NCBI RefSeq assembly: GCF_033958435.1
Contig: NC_134147.1
Coordinates: 43,022,001-43,086,000, forward strand
DNA: 64,000 nt
From: Carettochelys insculpta
Taxonomy: Eukaryota; Chordata; Testudines; Carettochelyidae
Direction: 5' to 3'
How positions within the stretch are numbered: position 1 is the first letter of the stretch; each line of letters opens with the position of its first letter. Below, in pieces: positions 1 to 12,200 of the stretch. Below the pieces are notes generated by a model. It was not told the DNA's origin and did no database searches. It worked only from the letters and a program-made list of their open reading frames with translations. The translations under genes and the position numbers were made by a program.

Positions 1-869
1 AGTGGGTGCTGGCCCTGCTAAAATAGGTAAGCCTTGGGAAAGTTATTGAGCCCAGAACAGGAGGTTGGGAAACTTTGGCTTTCAGTTGTGCTGCGATTTT
101 ATGCTAATAAACTCTGGTGATCCTTCCCGACGCATGTCCAGGCCTTCAAGCACTGGTGTACTGCAGTCCCTGTTCTTCTCGATCGGTGACACACAATTGT
201 TCAGTTGTGCATAGGTTGTCATGCTGTAAATCCCAACAACAAAATTAGACCAGAGCGTGGGCAGTGATTCACAGGAGGTCAGACAAGATGATTTGATGAG
301 CCCTTATGGCTTTTCTGTATTCTGGAGATATACAGCTTAATAACTCAAAAGCACCAGTGATGATGGGTTGATTGACTGTGGGGAGGATGAAACTGAGGCA
401 GTAGATAGAAGCCACTGCTATTGACCACTATGTAGCCAACTACCAAGCACAGGGCTATGGTCCTAACATGAATGAAATGATGGCAGATGAAGATCAGCAT
501 CAATACATGCAAAATAACTGACCCTGGAAGGAGTCATTTAAAATGCAGATCCAGTCCAGGGATGAACATTTATCAATTCAGGTATGAATTCTCTGCACCT
601 CACCCTCCACAAAACTAAAATGTGTTCTCTAACCAAGAAATCCACCACCTCACCTGAAATCTGGTCCATCTAAACCCTCAGCCATTCCTGAAAGCCCTTG
701 CAAATAGGTAGTCTTTGTAGCAAGTGATAACTCTCAGCACATTTGAGATATTTTAGGCCACCAGCCAAATTTCAGTGTCAAGAGTGTTTCAGAGAAGACA
801 ACCTGCTGTTTTTTCAGACTGATAAGCTCCATTTTGAGCACCTCTACTGAGCACAGGATGGCAGAGAGA
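1..869. other. Intergenic, nothing recognised
   Basis: I see no gene, RNA or named repeat here. A short open stretch near 430-520 has no upstream or downstream support and I do not call it. Confidence 0.5.
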
Positions 870-1241
870 GGGGCTACATCTACACAGCAAAGTAATTTCA
901 AAATAACAGTCGTTACTTTGAAATAACTTTGCGAGCATCTACTCTACTCACGCACTATTTTGAAATAAATTCAAATGAGCAGGCGTGTTATATCAAATTT
1001 CATAAACCTCATTGCAGGAGGAATAATTCCTATTTCGAAGTAGCTATTTCAAAATAGGTACTGTTAAGACATGGACTAGCGCTGTTATGAAATAAGTCAT
1101 AATGGTGTCCAATGGCATTATTCTGAAATAGGCACTATAGCTGGGTGCTGTTTTAAAATGCATCTTGTGTGTAACTATTTTGGAAGAGCTATTCTGGAAT
1201 GGATTACTTTGAAGTAATGTCATAGTGTAGACATAGCCAGC
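870..1241. mobile_element. TIR element, AT-rich TTTGAAATAA family (copy 1)
   Basis: The left end reads GGCTACATCTACACAG and the right end AGTGTAGACATAGCC, which are imperfect inverted repeats. The interior is a run of TATTTTGAAATAA-like words and has no coding potential. This fits a non-autonomous DNA transposon, probably hAT-like; the superfamily is inference. Related copies lie near 17.75, 22.3, 22.7 and 62.7 kb. Confidence 0.65.
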
Positions 1242-1881
1242 GCTCACACGCTGGTCTCCAAGGTAGGGACACCCATTCAATTCAAATCTTTATAGGTCAA
1301 AGCCAAGCACCTTAAATTCTACCTGGATCTAACAAGTAGGCAGAACAGATTACAGTGCACTGGTGTCCCATGCTCATTAAATAATAATTAATAAATGAAT
1401 ACCTAGGTCTCATATTGTCTCCTTTGGAAAAGTGCTATAACTACCACAGCTCACACCTGCTTCAGCTTATGAATGGGTTTAAGGTGGAAGAGACCACTGC
1501 CATAGTGTGATCTAAAGGTGACAAAGGCAAAGGACAACAGCATCCCGATCCAGTAGGCCAGAACCTCATGACCAGGCTGTTCTGCTCAATGCTGTAGTAC
1601 AGATGTCCAAAGCAACTGGGGATTCAATGCCACCTCAAACTGAAAATCTAAGAAACCAAATGGAATGCAAACACTTTCGGAAGAGCCAAGATCTCTGCCA
1701 CCACCTCTGGTTGCTCTCCTCGCCCTTCGTCAGCTCAGTCTTGTGTGGATTGAGTTTTAGCCCTTCTGCCCTTATCCATGCCACAGCCTCTGCCAGACAT
1801 TACTTACACTATTCAGTTGTCTCAGCCACCTCTGACAGAGACAAACCACAGTGAACCCGTCTCTACATACACTCAATGGAA
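1242..1881. other. Intergenic, nothing recognised
   Basis: Unique-looking sequence. The short open frames in it overlap on both strands and resemble nothing I know. Confidence 0.45.
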
Positions 1882-2218
1882 CCCTACATGTTGAACCTCT
1901 CTCATCCAGCACCCTTGGGATCTGACTAGTGCTGAACGAGAAATTTGCTGGACTACAGGAGGTCAATATTGTCTCGCAGCATTACAAAATGCATCCATGG
2001 CTTACGGGCCTCTTAAAAGACATTTAGGGGTAAACTACAGCTAAATAACAGCACAGAACCCACTAAGGGCCAGGACTGGTAGCTGTAAACAAACTTTACT
2101 GGACTGCTGGAAACTTGGCCACACCCATGATAAGTGGCCATCCAGATAAATAAAATCATGCCAGGTTACGGATGTTGCCAGACAAGAGAGTTCTGGATTA
2201 GAGAGATTCAACCTGTAC
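1882..2218 (+). mobile_element. TIR element, GTTGAACCTCTCT family (copy 1)
   Basis: It begins with TGTTGAACCTCTCTCATCCA and ends with the inverted form TGGATTAGAGAGATTCAACC. The interior words (GGCCAGGACTGGT, AACTTGGCCACAC) recur in order at 20.14 kb and, reversed, at 34.6 kb. It is about 335 bp long and non-coding, so a non-autonomous TIR element. Confidence 0.75.
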
Positions 2219-5065
2219 TGACATTGTCAGAAATATTCCTTTGACCATTTGCTATGTTTATCATAAAGCCAGTGGAGATAACTAAAGCTGAGTGATGCCA
2301 TTTGTTGTATCTTTTATATACTTCAATTTCTTAGGCAAAAAATGCAAAGTAAATCTGGAAGTGTAAAGGACAAGCTTTCAATAAATCTAGCAGAGTTTCC
2401 TCAGGCTTCAGAATCAAGATATGTTTGAATAGTCATAGCAGTCCAAGCACCACTGAAATTTACAATACTGCAGTTAAAGCTCAGGTGTCGGGAGCCTGGA
2501 TAACAAGCATATGAAGTTAACCAATATGCTGCGAGCCGGCTGGCAAGCCAGGGCCGACTGGCATGGGGCCAGTTACCTGGCCAGTGCTAGCAGACTGGCT
2601 GGTGGCAGTGGGACCGGTAGAGCAAGGCCACCAGCCTTGCTCCAATATCCGGAACATTTGATTATCCAGCACCCCCAGTTTCCCAGGGATGCTGGATAAG
2701 AGAACTGTTACTGCATTTTCATTAAGAAAGACATTCTACCACTTTTTATACATACATCTCTATGCTTCTTTAAGCCCTTGGATTGCTCTGCTAAATGAAA
2801 ACACCTTGCAACAGTGGGTAATATTCGTTCTTATTTTCATCTTTCAAAAGGAAGAAACAGCTCCAATCCTTAATCATTTCAAATATGTGACCTGACTGTA
2901 AATACATTAAGTTATAAGCCATTAGCAATTAAACAATCACAGTGGTTGTAAAATGGTTTCAAACACACAGGTGTGGTCTGTTTTTAAAAGACTGCCAATG
3001 TCTTCCAATTTATGGAAACAAGAATAACTTGCACTGAAATTAAAAGTATTTAACAACATTTGGATTCAAACCAGTTTCTCCAGGATACAGGTGTCTGTCT
3101 GTGGTATTTTATACAATCTGCTGTTTGGTAACACAAACACCCAAAAGGCTGCTTTCCTACAGTGAGTGGGTAAAGGCATGACCTGACTCTGATTGTAGTC
3201 AATGGAAAGATTCCTGTTGACTTCTGTGAGAGCTGGATCAAGCCCCAAATGTCTCATGCTGGTGTTCTCTACTCTGTAGTTTGTCCAGATGAAAACAACA
3301 AAACTCAAAGCCTAACACAGTGGTAACTGTGACAAGAGCTCTATTCTTCAAGTAAGACAAGAGCCCGGTAAGGGTCATTGACTGGGTGACGGGAGAAAAG
3401 AGGAGAGTGCTACACGGCACAGAGGAATATGAAAGAAAATCTTTTACTTTCCATTCTGGGAGCTCCACCTCCCTCTTCCAGTTTCCCACCATCTATCATT
3501 TTTGAATTTCATTCATTGAGAATACCCCTTCCACGCCATTGCTCTTTCATCCCTATTGAATGGCCAGTATTCAGGCTCTCTTTTCTTAAGCACTCGTACA
3601 GAAGCCATACGCCTTTAGGCCACAGCAACCGGCTCTATTTAGGAAAGAGCATGAATGCTTCATTTGCAGATGCAAAACACAGATTCTTTTGCTTTCTGGG
3701 CTGTTGCAAAGTCCTCCTCTTGTTTTGGTGAAGTCCTTTCGAACCACTTTGATTGAATTAAGCAGTCAACCATGATATCCGTAACACCAGCAGGGAAGAT
3801 ATCACAGTTTGCATAGCACATAAAAGTGTTTATCATGTCAATTACAATTTCTGAATAACCCAGCTTCTAACTGCCAGCTTTTATCATTGCATGGGGTTGT
3901 CTTCTGTTCAGTTCTGGCCCTTTCCTGCTTCATTAAAAAGGCCACTTGCCTTTGCTAACAATTAAATTACCCAATCATAGCAAAGCCATTTAAAATTGAT
4001 CCAAATGAAGAGTGGATACGATTTGAATATAGTTGATTTGATTCTGGAGGTTCTGATCAAATTAAGTGAAGAATGACATTAATCACTGACTGAATTAAAT
4101 AGAAAACTTCGAGGATTGATCTATCTAGCTTGTTGTTGCTACAGGGTTGCAGGAATCAGAATCTCCCAAAAGGACAAGCATCCCCAACATTTTAAAAAGA
4201 CAGACGACTTCCCGTTCAAAGGTTGAACAGTTGCCACCTCTAGCACAAAGTAACGCAATTGTTGCAATGGTTGAGAACCTGACACAAGGGCTCAGCAGTC
4301 TGATGCTGGGATAACGACATGGTTTTGCGTTACTAATCTGGGAGTCCTTTTTGAGACAACAGGAACACAGATACCATATGCTACTGTTTATTTTAAAAAG
4401 CACAGAATAAGTGAGTGAGCAATGTGGGAACACAGTGGGGAAGCCTATCAGATGAGCAGCAAGAGCATGGCATAGCCTATAAACAGAGCTGACTGAAAAA
4501 TAAAGAATAGGGCCAAGAAATTTGCAACAACAAAACAACAACAATTGCAACCTTGAATTTAAAATATTTTCTTGAGAGTGAAATACACCACTGGGCCAGA
4601 GGTCAGCATAAAGACCTATGTGCTACTAAAGTCAAATGGATACCTAAATAAATTATTACAAATGAGCAATTTTATGGTATTCTAAATAGTTATGTTTAAA
4701 AAGTGAGGCCACAGATATAAACACCTCATAATTCCTAAACCATAAAACCCATCTGATCCAAAAGGTCCAACCCGCCAATGAGAATGACAGGAAACTGTGC
4801 ACCATCCTTATATTTCTGAAAGCAGAATCTGCTGGCATAGTGATATTACGTTTCCTCTCCCAGCTTCTCATTTAAATTTAATTCATATGTCCTAAAATGG
4901 TTTTGCTGAAACTTTTATCTAAAGCTCAAACCAAAACCATTGTTGCATTCAACATTTCACTTCAGAAATGTGTGAGTCAAATGCCCTGTGTCTGCATATT
5001 CCAGTTTCCCAAAACACACATTACTTTCGGATGTATACACATCTTTAATAACGGTAATTTAATGT
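2219..5065. other. Intergenic, one possible repeat fragment
   Basis: Mostly unrecognised. At about 2,485-2,705 a GC-richer stretch with CTGGATAACA near one end and CTGGATAAGA near the other, plus TTATCCAGCACCC, resembles the GTTGAACCTCTCT family only at its edges. The 141-codon minus-strand open frame at 4,125-4,550 has no recognisable domain and is not called. Confidence 0.4.
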
Positions 5066-5176
5066 GAAGAGGTCTCAAGTGGTAACCACATTAGTTTGGA
5101 TCTACAAAAACAATGAGGAGTCCAGTGGCACCTTATAGAATAATAGATTTATTTGGGCATAAGCTTCCATGGGTCA
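5066..5176 (+). repeat. Left arm of a split foldback repeat (HHR-tail family)
   Basis: It carries the family head (ACATTAGTTTGGATCT) and the body word GTGGCACCTTATAGA, and reaches CATAAGCTTCCATGGGTCAA before breaking off at the LINE. The inverted partner is at 8,332-8,352 plus 8,651-8,716, so one tail-to-tail repeat has been split by two later insertions. Confidence 0.75.
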
Positions 5177-5181
5177 AAATG

Positions 5182-6050
5182 ACGCCCGCAAGACCGCTGT
5201 CATCAACGAGGAACTGAAGAGGCTCAGAGTTGATATCGCTGCACTGCAAGAGACGTGACTTGCAGATTCAGGATCTCTAAAGGAAAAGGACTACACCTTT
5301 TTCTGGCAGGGTAAAGCCCAAGAAGAACCCAGAGAGCATGGTGTTGGCTTTGCTGTCAGAAACACCCTTCTACAAATGGTTGATTTAGTCATGGGTGGAT
5401 CAGAAAGACTTCTTCAGATCACGCTTCAAACTTGCGCCGGTCTCATCCACCTGATCAGCGCTTATGCTCCAACCCTGTACGCCACACCAGAAGTAAAAGA
5501 CAAGTTCTATGATGTGCTTAGTGCTGCTGTAGCGCAAATACCTGCTCGTGAACAACTGTACGTCTTGGGTGACTTCAATGCAAGAGTTGGAGCTGATTGG
5601 GCCTCATGGCCTTCCTGCTTAGGACACTTCGGTGTGGGAAAAATGAATGACAATGGACAGCGTCTCCTTGAACTGTGCACGTACCACAATCTGTGCATCA
5701 CAAACACATTCTTCCAAATGAAGCCACAGCACAGAGTGTCGTAGAGACACCCACGCTCAAAGCACTGGCATCAAAGAGACGTGGTCATCACTAGGCGTAA
5801 TAACCTCAAAAACGTCCTTCTGACACGCAGCTATCATAGTGCTGACTGTGATACAGATCACTCGCTAGTTTGCTCCAAGCTCAAGCTGAGACCCAAGAAG
5901 CTGTACCGCTCTAAACCTGCTGGAAGGCCCCTCATTGAAGCCAGAAAGACGGCAAACTCGGAGAAAGCTGAAAAGTTCAGAGAGGCCCTCCAGGAAAATC
6001 TGCACAGTGACCCTGGGGTGCTGGTGCGACATCCAAATGGCAACATTTAA
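5182..6050 (+). pseudogene. LINE AP-endonuclease domain, broken
   Basis: This frame encodes the EEP-type endonuclease that nicks target DNA for target-primed reverse transcription. Visible motifs are an IAALQET-like stretch at about 5,235-5,255, LGDFNARVGAD near 5,566-5,600 and DTDHSLV near 5,850-5,870; the last matches the catalytic D/H region of the family. Two stops interrupt it: TGA at 5,256-5,258 just after the QET motif, and TAG at 5,742-5,744. The frame ends at TAA 6,048-6,050, after which coding shifts to another frame. The N-terminus is missing through 5' truncation. It is broken and cannot make a full enzyme. Confidence 0.85.
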
Positions 6051-6067
6051 GGGATACAGTTTACAAC

Positions 6068-8260
6068 ATGGCTTTGTCAGTGTTTGGAAGAAGAGCTAGA
6101 AACACGAATGACTGGTTCGAAGCTAATTCCAATGAGATGATTCCAGTCATTGAAAAGAAGTGCGCTGCACTCCTGGAGTACAAATGCTCACCGAGCCCGA
6201 GTACCCAGGAAGCATGTAGAGAGGCCAGAAGAACAGTACAGCAGACAGCCAGGCGCTGTGCCAACAACCACTGGCTCCAGCTATGCAGCAACATCCAGAC
6301 CTGTGCCGACTTTGGTAATCTCAGAGGAATGTACGAGGGTATGAGGAAGGCATTAGGACCCACCCAGAACAAGATGGCACCTCTGAAATCCAAATCTGGT
6401 GAAGTCATTGCTGACAAAGCCAAACAGATGGAGCGCTGGGTTGAGCACTACTCCAAGCTGTACTCACGCAAGAACGTTGTGGTTGACGCAGCCCTCGATG
6501 CCGTCAAGCTCCTACCAGTAATGGACGAACTGGATCAAGAACCGACTGTGGATGAACTGAAGAGAGCCATCGACAGCATTGCGGCAGGAAAGGCCCCTGG
6601 TCAGGATGGTGTACCACCAGAGGTAATCAAATGTGCCGCGGACACAATCCTGGAACCCCTACATGAGCTACTGTGCCTGTGCTGGAAAGAGGGTGAGGTT
6701 CCACAGGATATGCACGACGCTAACATTGTAACGTTGTATAAGAACAAAGGAGACAAAAGCGACTGCAACAACTACCGTGGAATCTCCCTCCTAAGCATCA
6801 CTGGTAAACTGTTTGCTCGCGTCATCCTTGGCAGATTCCAGAAGATTGCTGAGAGGGTGTACCCCGAATCGCAGTGTGGATTCCGCGCAGAGAGGTCTAC
6901 CGTTGACATGGTCTTCTCTGTAAGGCAGCTGCAGGAGAAGTGCAGGGAGCAGAGAAAGCCACTCTACATAGCCTTCATCGACCTGACCAAGGCCTTTGAC
7001 TTGGTCAGCAGGGATGGTCTGTTCAAACTGCTCCACAAGATAGGCTGTCCTCCACGGTTACTCAAGATGATCCAGTCGTTCCACGAAGACATGAGAGGAA
7101 CCATCCAATATGACGGCGCGTTATCGGATGCTTTCAGAATCAGGAGCGGCATCAAACAAGGATGCGTGCTTGCTCCGACATTGTTCGGGATCTTCTTCGC
7201 ACTCCTCCTGAAGCATGCCTTTGGATCTTCAACAGAGGGCATCTTGCTGCACACAAGATCTGATGGGAAACTGTTTAACCTTGCAAGGCTGAAAGCTAAG
7301 TCTAAGGTGCGAGAAGTCCTCATCAGAGACATGCTGTTCACAGACGATGCTGTTGTAGTGTCTCACACAGAAGACCAGCTTCAAAAACTGCTGGATCAGT
7401 TCTCCAAAGCATGCAAGGACTTTGGGCTTACCATCAGCCTAAAGAAAACAAATGTACTCGGTCACGATGTTGCTCAATCCCCATCAATCCGCATTGACAA
7501 CTATACGTTAGAGGTTGTCCATGAGTTCATTTACCTCGAGTCCACCATCACTGACACCCTGTCAGTGGACACTGAGCTAAATAGGAGGATCGGAAAAGCA
7601 GCCACAACTCTGTCCAGACTCAGCAAGAGAGTGTGGAATAACAACGAGCTGTACACTCACACCAAAATGCAAGTCTACAGAGCCTGCATCCTCAGCACCC
7701 TCCTTTATGGCAGCGAGACTTGGACCCTGTATGCCCGCCAGGAAAAGAGGCTGAACGTCTTCCACTTGCGCTGCCTCAGACGCATCCTTGGAATATCATG
7801 GAAGGACAGAGTGACCAACACCGCTGTCCTCAAGCAAGCTGGAATCCCAACCATGCACACCCTCCTCAGGTAGCGTCGACTCCGCTGGCTTGGCCACGTC
7901 CACAGGATGAATGATGGAAGGATTCCAAAAGAGATCCTGTATGGTGAGTTAGCCTCTGGCAAAAGACCTCCCGGACACCCCCAGTTGCGCTACAAAGATG
8001 TCTGCAACAGAGACCTCAGAGAGGCAGACGTGGAGCTGGACAACTGGGAAGAACTAGCAGATGACCACAGCAGATGGAGGCAGGGGTTACACAAGGGCCT
8101 TCAGAAGGGCGAGATGAAGATCAGACAGCTAGCAGAGGAGAAGCAAGCGCACAGAAAGCACACTAAGGACTTGCCAGACACCCACTACATCTGCAAGAGA
8201 TGCAGCAAGGACTGTCACTCCCGTGTGGGTCTTCATAGTCACAATAGAAGCTGTAAATGA
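6068..8260 (+). pseudogene. LINE reverse transcriptase with C-terminal zinc finger, one stop
   Basis: An uninterrupted 601-codon frame (6,068-7,873) encodes an RT. It has NNYRGISLL (about residues 234-242), motif A FIDLTKAFD with Asp305, SGIKQGCVLAPTLFG (about 360-374) and motif C FTDD with Asp426/427. The usual motif C residue is Ala (FADD), so Thr here is a small departure. TAG at 7,871-7,873 breaks the frame, and the same frame then continues to 8,260 through WLGH and GHPQLRYKDVC to a Cys/His cluster (CKRC...CHSR...HSHNRSC). The upstream frameshift separates it from the endonuclease. The RT core is well preserved for a dead copy, which suggests a fairly young insertion. Confidence 0.9.
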
Positions 8261-8352
8261 AGTCCTCAATTGAAACTCTCAAGGGCGCGATCCATAGTCT
8301 ATGCAGACTGAAAGATGCCTACTACTACTCCTAATGAAGTGCTTTTGACCCA

Positions 8353-8650
8353 AGTGAGGCCAGGTCTATACTAGGAGATAAAATCAATTCTAGAGGCCCA
8401 ACTCCGGCTCCAAGACTTTCATACCCGGTATTGATGGATCTAAAATTGATTTTTGCCACCATACACACAGTGGGAGGTTAACAGGAGAAACTCTCCCAAG
8501 AGTTTCCCTTACTCCTCGCGATTGCCAGGGGTACTGGGGTTGACAGTGGCACCACTGTCGATTTAGCTTGTTCCCACTAGACATGCTAAAATTAAGCCCT
8601 GGAATATTGGCCACCACTGCGTCGATCTTTTCCAAAGTATAGACAGATCC
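8353..8650. mobile_element. TIR element inside the foldback right arm
   Basis: The left end AGGTCTATACTAGGA and the right end TCCAAAGTATAGACA are imperfect inverted repeats. The interior has words such as AAAATCAATT and AAAATTGATT and no coding. It separates the 8,332-8,352 and 8,651-8,716 pieces of one repeat arm, so it is a later insertion. Assignment to hAT is inference, and no clear target duplication is visible. Confidence 0.65.
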
Positions 8651-8716
8651 AAAGCTCACGCCAAAAGAAATATGTTAGTCTGCAAGTTGCCACAGGACTC
8701 CTCATTGCTTTTAATT
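8651..8716 (-). repeat. Right arm of the split foldback repeat
   Basis: On the minus strand it reads AATGAGGAGTCCTGTGGCAA, then GACTAACATA and GCGTGAGCTTTGG, the same words and order as the left arm at 5,066-5,176. The inner end of this arm (ATGAAGTGCTTTTGACCCA, 8,334-8,352) lies on the other side of the TIR element. Confidence 0.7.
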
Positions 8717-9037
8717 TGAAGAAGTTATTTGTGCCGAGTATTAGAGAAGAGAATGAGTTAGTTAAACCTGTGAACCCCAAGTGGGGCATAGGTCATCCAC
8801 AAGGCTCCTCCACCTGGTTCTATCTTGGGCAATGGCTTCAATCTGGCCCCATGAATATCCCAGTTCTTGTGCTTCCGTGACTGTAGATCTCCTCCATGTT
8901 ATTCGGGGTCTTCCTCGGCTGCGTTTCCCCTGAGGATTCCATTTTAGGGCATGTCGAACAATGCTGGATGGGGGTTTCCTCAAAGTGTGTCCCAGCCATC
9001 CCCATTTTCTCCTTTTTATTTGGATTATTTCAAACAA
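8717..9037 (-). pseudogene. LINE ORF2 C-terminus (3' part of an inverted copy)
   Basis: Minus-strand frame 9,037-8,762 reads IKRRKWGWLGHTLRKP, then GKRSRGRPRITWRR, then WGQIEAIAQDRTRWR and ends at a natural-looking TAA. This is the region after the reverse transcriptase in APE-type LINEs. The sequence just beyond the stop (8,717-8,761) is probably its short 3' UTR. It belongs to a different LINE family from the 5.2-8.3 kb element, because the C-terminal sequence differs. It lies back to back with the plus-strand piece at 9,030-9,297. Confidence 0.75.
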
Positions 9038-9298
9038 TTTACTTATCTAGGTAGCGCTGTGAGTAAAGATGTTGGTACCGACCTAGACATCAAATCCAGG
9101 ATTGGCAAAGCCACAGCTGCATTGCAAACTCTGTGGCCAGTATGGAGATCACACAACATCTCTGACAAAACAAAGCTGAGGATCTTCAATTCAAATGTAA
9201 AGTCTGTCCTGCTGTGTGCCTGCGAATCATGGCGCACCACAAAGTCCTCAACACACAAACTGCAGATGTTTTTGAATAGATGCCTGAGGAGAGAATGA
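9030..9298 (+). pseudogene. LINE ORF2 segment, inverted 5' part of the same copy
   Basis: The plus-strand frame reads FTYLGSAVSKD, KSRIGKATAAL, then LLCACESW and LNRCLRR. In LINE ORF2 this stretch lies just N-terminal of the piece encoded on the minus strand at 9,037-8,762. The two parts therefore come from one element whose 5' part is flipped, as in twin-priming. A few dozen residues between them are missing. Confidence 0.75.
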
Positions 9299-12200
9299 CC
9301 TAGTCCTAATACATTTAACTTATGTCATTATTTTTAATTTTAAAACTCCAAAAGGGAGGCAAAATTTCTAGTTACTGTTTGCATACAAGATGCAGGATTT
9401 GGCACCGTCATTTTTGCACCGTGCCTCACCTCATTCCAAGACAAAAATGAGTGGGCAGGTTTTATTTTTCCACTTCAGCAATACAGCCTTGTAAAACGCA
9501 ATTAACCTCATCATTAAACAATATCTCCTGACGGGAAAACCTTGCTATATTTAAAGAAGTGGGACTGTTTTATGTTAACTGTATGTTTCAAGCCTTAAAC
9601 GAAATATTTGTGCTTACATAAATGCTTGGAAAAGGTAAGACTGTCATAACAGTCAGCTGGGTTATTAAATTTTGAGCTTGCCTTCTGCTTCCAACAAAAT
9701 TGAAAACAAAGATCCTATCGTGCATGCTTGGTTTATTCAAAATTTCACTGTTTAAAAGTCCAATACAATTCCAAGATATAAACAGATTGCAGAATAGGGT
9801 GCGAAGGTACTGCCAGAGCTAACCTCCACGTTAGCATACAGTCTTACTGTAGTGCAGATAGCATTGCTTAGCCTTAGTGTGAGACTATGCATTGTCAAAA
9901 ATAGTGTGAGACTACAGCCTTGCTCAACTCAGATCTATCCACTAAGCCCTCTTGGTAAAGTCTGAAGCATCCATGACACAGTCTAAAAGAAGGGATACAA
10001 TATATGCATATTTTTAAGCAGGCCAGCCTGACTGTAGCTAGCTAAACTGTTCACCACTATAAGCGATGGATAGCTTCAAATTAATGAAATGAGCAAGGAG
10101 TATACAAGTAATGGAATTAAGTACCAACAGTCGTCTTCATCAGAGCAACCTTGCTCGTCCTGACAGGACATCTGTGCAGTTCAGAGTGGAAATGTCAAAT
10201 AATTTGGGAGCTAGTCCAATTTCTATTGAAGAAAAGTTCCTTTGTCTGAACGAGGTTAGTCCTGGAAAAACCAACTCTGGGGGTATTGCAAGAAGCCATG
10301 CCAGGACCAAGAGCAGTGATGGGCAACCACCAATAGCGAGTAGGCCACACGTGTGGCCCTCCTTCACTTCAGTGGGCTACAGGAGCTTGTGGACCACTGG
10401 GGTTACGCTTGCAGCTAATGGGTCCTCCCTCCTCCATGCATTTCTTGTGAATTGGGGCACCGGAGCCCCTCACTTCCTTGTGCCTCCCCTCCCTCCAGAA
10501 CTTTCAGAGCAGACATTTAGGCATGTGGGAATCAGCGAGAACTTGGCTTTTCCAAAGGCAACTGGAATTTTAATGAATCGTGTACCTGGAAAAATGCAGA
10601 AAAGAGCTGTATTTGCACCTTGCCATTAACACTAGCAAGCTCCTCCTTCACCCTGTGTGATCCCAGTTTAGATTTATCTGCAGTGCAATTAATATTGTTA
10701 ACCTGCTGCCCTACAGTGGCTTCAGCCCCCCTCAAACACTCATCCTGTCGCTTCCGAGCCCCCTCGCCCACCTCTGTTCTCTAACAAAAGTGAGTCACAG
10801 TAGCAGAGGGAAGGAAAGGAAGAGGCTTTATGATTGGGCAAGCACTCTGGGCCCACCTGCTGAACAGGACAGTAAGCTTGGTAGACTCGCTCTTTAACAC
10901 TCCACTAAGGGGGGAAAACACCCACCCAGCCACCCACAACCACATCACTACAATGGGTCTCAGACACCGGACTGCCAAGATTCTACGGCCCAGAAGAGTG
11001 GGAGGCATACTGGGGGGAGCGTCCCACAGCCTCCGACGAAACTGAGGGAGAGGGATCAGGCAGAGAAGACTCAGGGGATACACCGGTGCATTGTTCCATC
11101 CCTAGATCCCACAACTCCAGCCCTGGTTTTGGAGCACCAGCACTGAAACAGAGGCTGAGAGGTGGGTCTGCTGCTGTTCTGTGGCATGTGGCTACAAAGC
11201 TTGTCCATCACTGGCTTGGTAAGAAACTTGCACTAAACCCAGCCACTCTAGACTTGGCACAAAGCAGAGCAGGATTTAGCCCTAGTTACCCACACAACCG
11301 AGGGGGATGACCACTGATGTCCAACTGGCAGTTCACCTCAGTGAAGGACTCATTAGCCTCAGTATAGAACAGGAAAAATAATGATCTGTCCCCCAGGTCA
11401 AGTAGCCATAAAAATGTGTGTTAACTTAACTAAACCCAACAACTGGACATAAGGGTGCGAAAAGGTACCAGCTTCCTTACCACACAAGCTAAGTCCTGGC
11501 AGTCATGGTAAGTAATTTCCATTTCCCACTAAACCCAGCAAGGTAGACGTGAACGGAGAGCCCCATGTGGCTGATTCAGATAATGCAGCAGAATCTGTCT
11601 TTTGTTCTGTGTTGAACTGGTCTATTTCCACAGCTGCGAGCAGTCAAGGAGGAGGATTAGAGTTCAACATAAACCAGCAGGAGTCCCAGGGACAGCTGCA
11701 GAAATAAATAGTTACCCTTCAAATTAAATAAGCATCACTATAGCAGCTAGCTGCTTATTTACAAACGAAGACCGGAATCTTGCAATCTGGTCTGCTAGCA
11801 AGGTTCCCTGTCTCCATAACGAGCTTGGGGCTACAAAGTTTGTAGAACATGGGGCTACTCACAGATGGAGGATCAAAAGACAAAATAACAGCCTATTCTG
11901 TGTAGCTTCCAGGTGCAATCTGAGGTGTTAGGGATTATCTCCAAGCCTTACGTAGCCCAATGCCTCCTTATCTGAGAAGCAGCTTCTCACTCTAAGCATA
12001 TCCTGGCTGAGAAGCTGTTGCCTTCAGACCTGCAAATGCTCACCTCTGGCACAGTGATTATGCAATGGACAGTTGGTCCCCTCTTGCCCCTTGGGGAGCA
12101 TTCCTGGGTACAGCAGTTGATGTTACTAAGTTCTCAGTGTGAGGGCTCCACACGCAGCGGCAAGGTTTCCTAAGTTGAAGTTTCCTTCTTCCATTGCCGG

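Larger units (their letters stand above)
5177..8333 (+). mobile_element. 5'-truncated APE-type non-LTR retrotransposon, degenerate
   Basis: The element holds endonuclease, reverse transcriptase and C-terminal zinc-finger coding in one orientation, then a short 3' region ending in a CTACTACTACTCC simple tail. Three in-frame stops and a frameshift show that it is dead. The organisation and residues resemble an RTE-like clade, but I cannot fix the clade without a search. It lies in the centre of an older foldback repeat, so it inserted later than that repeat. Confidence 0.85.

Noticed and set aside
4125..4550. 141-codon minus-strand frame rich in Leu/Cys
   Set aside because: AT-rich sequence, composition-driven, no domain.
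10111..10629. 172-codon plus-strand frame
   Set aside because: No domain, no splice context, and part of it overlaps a hAT-like terminus.
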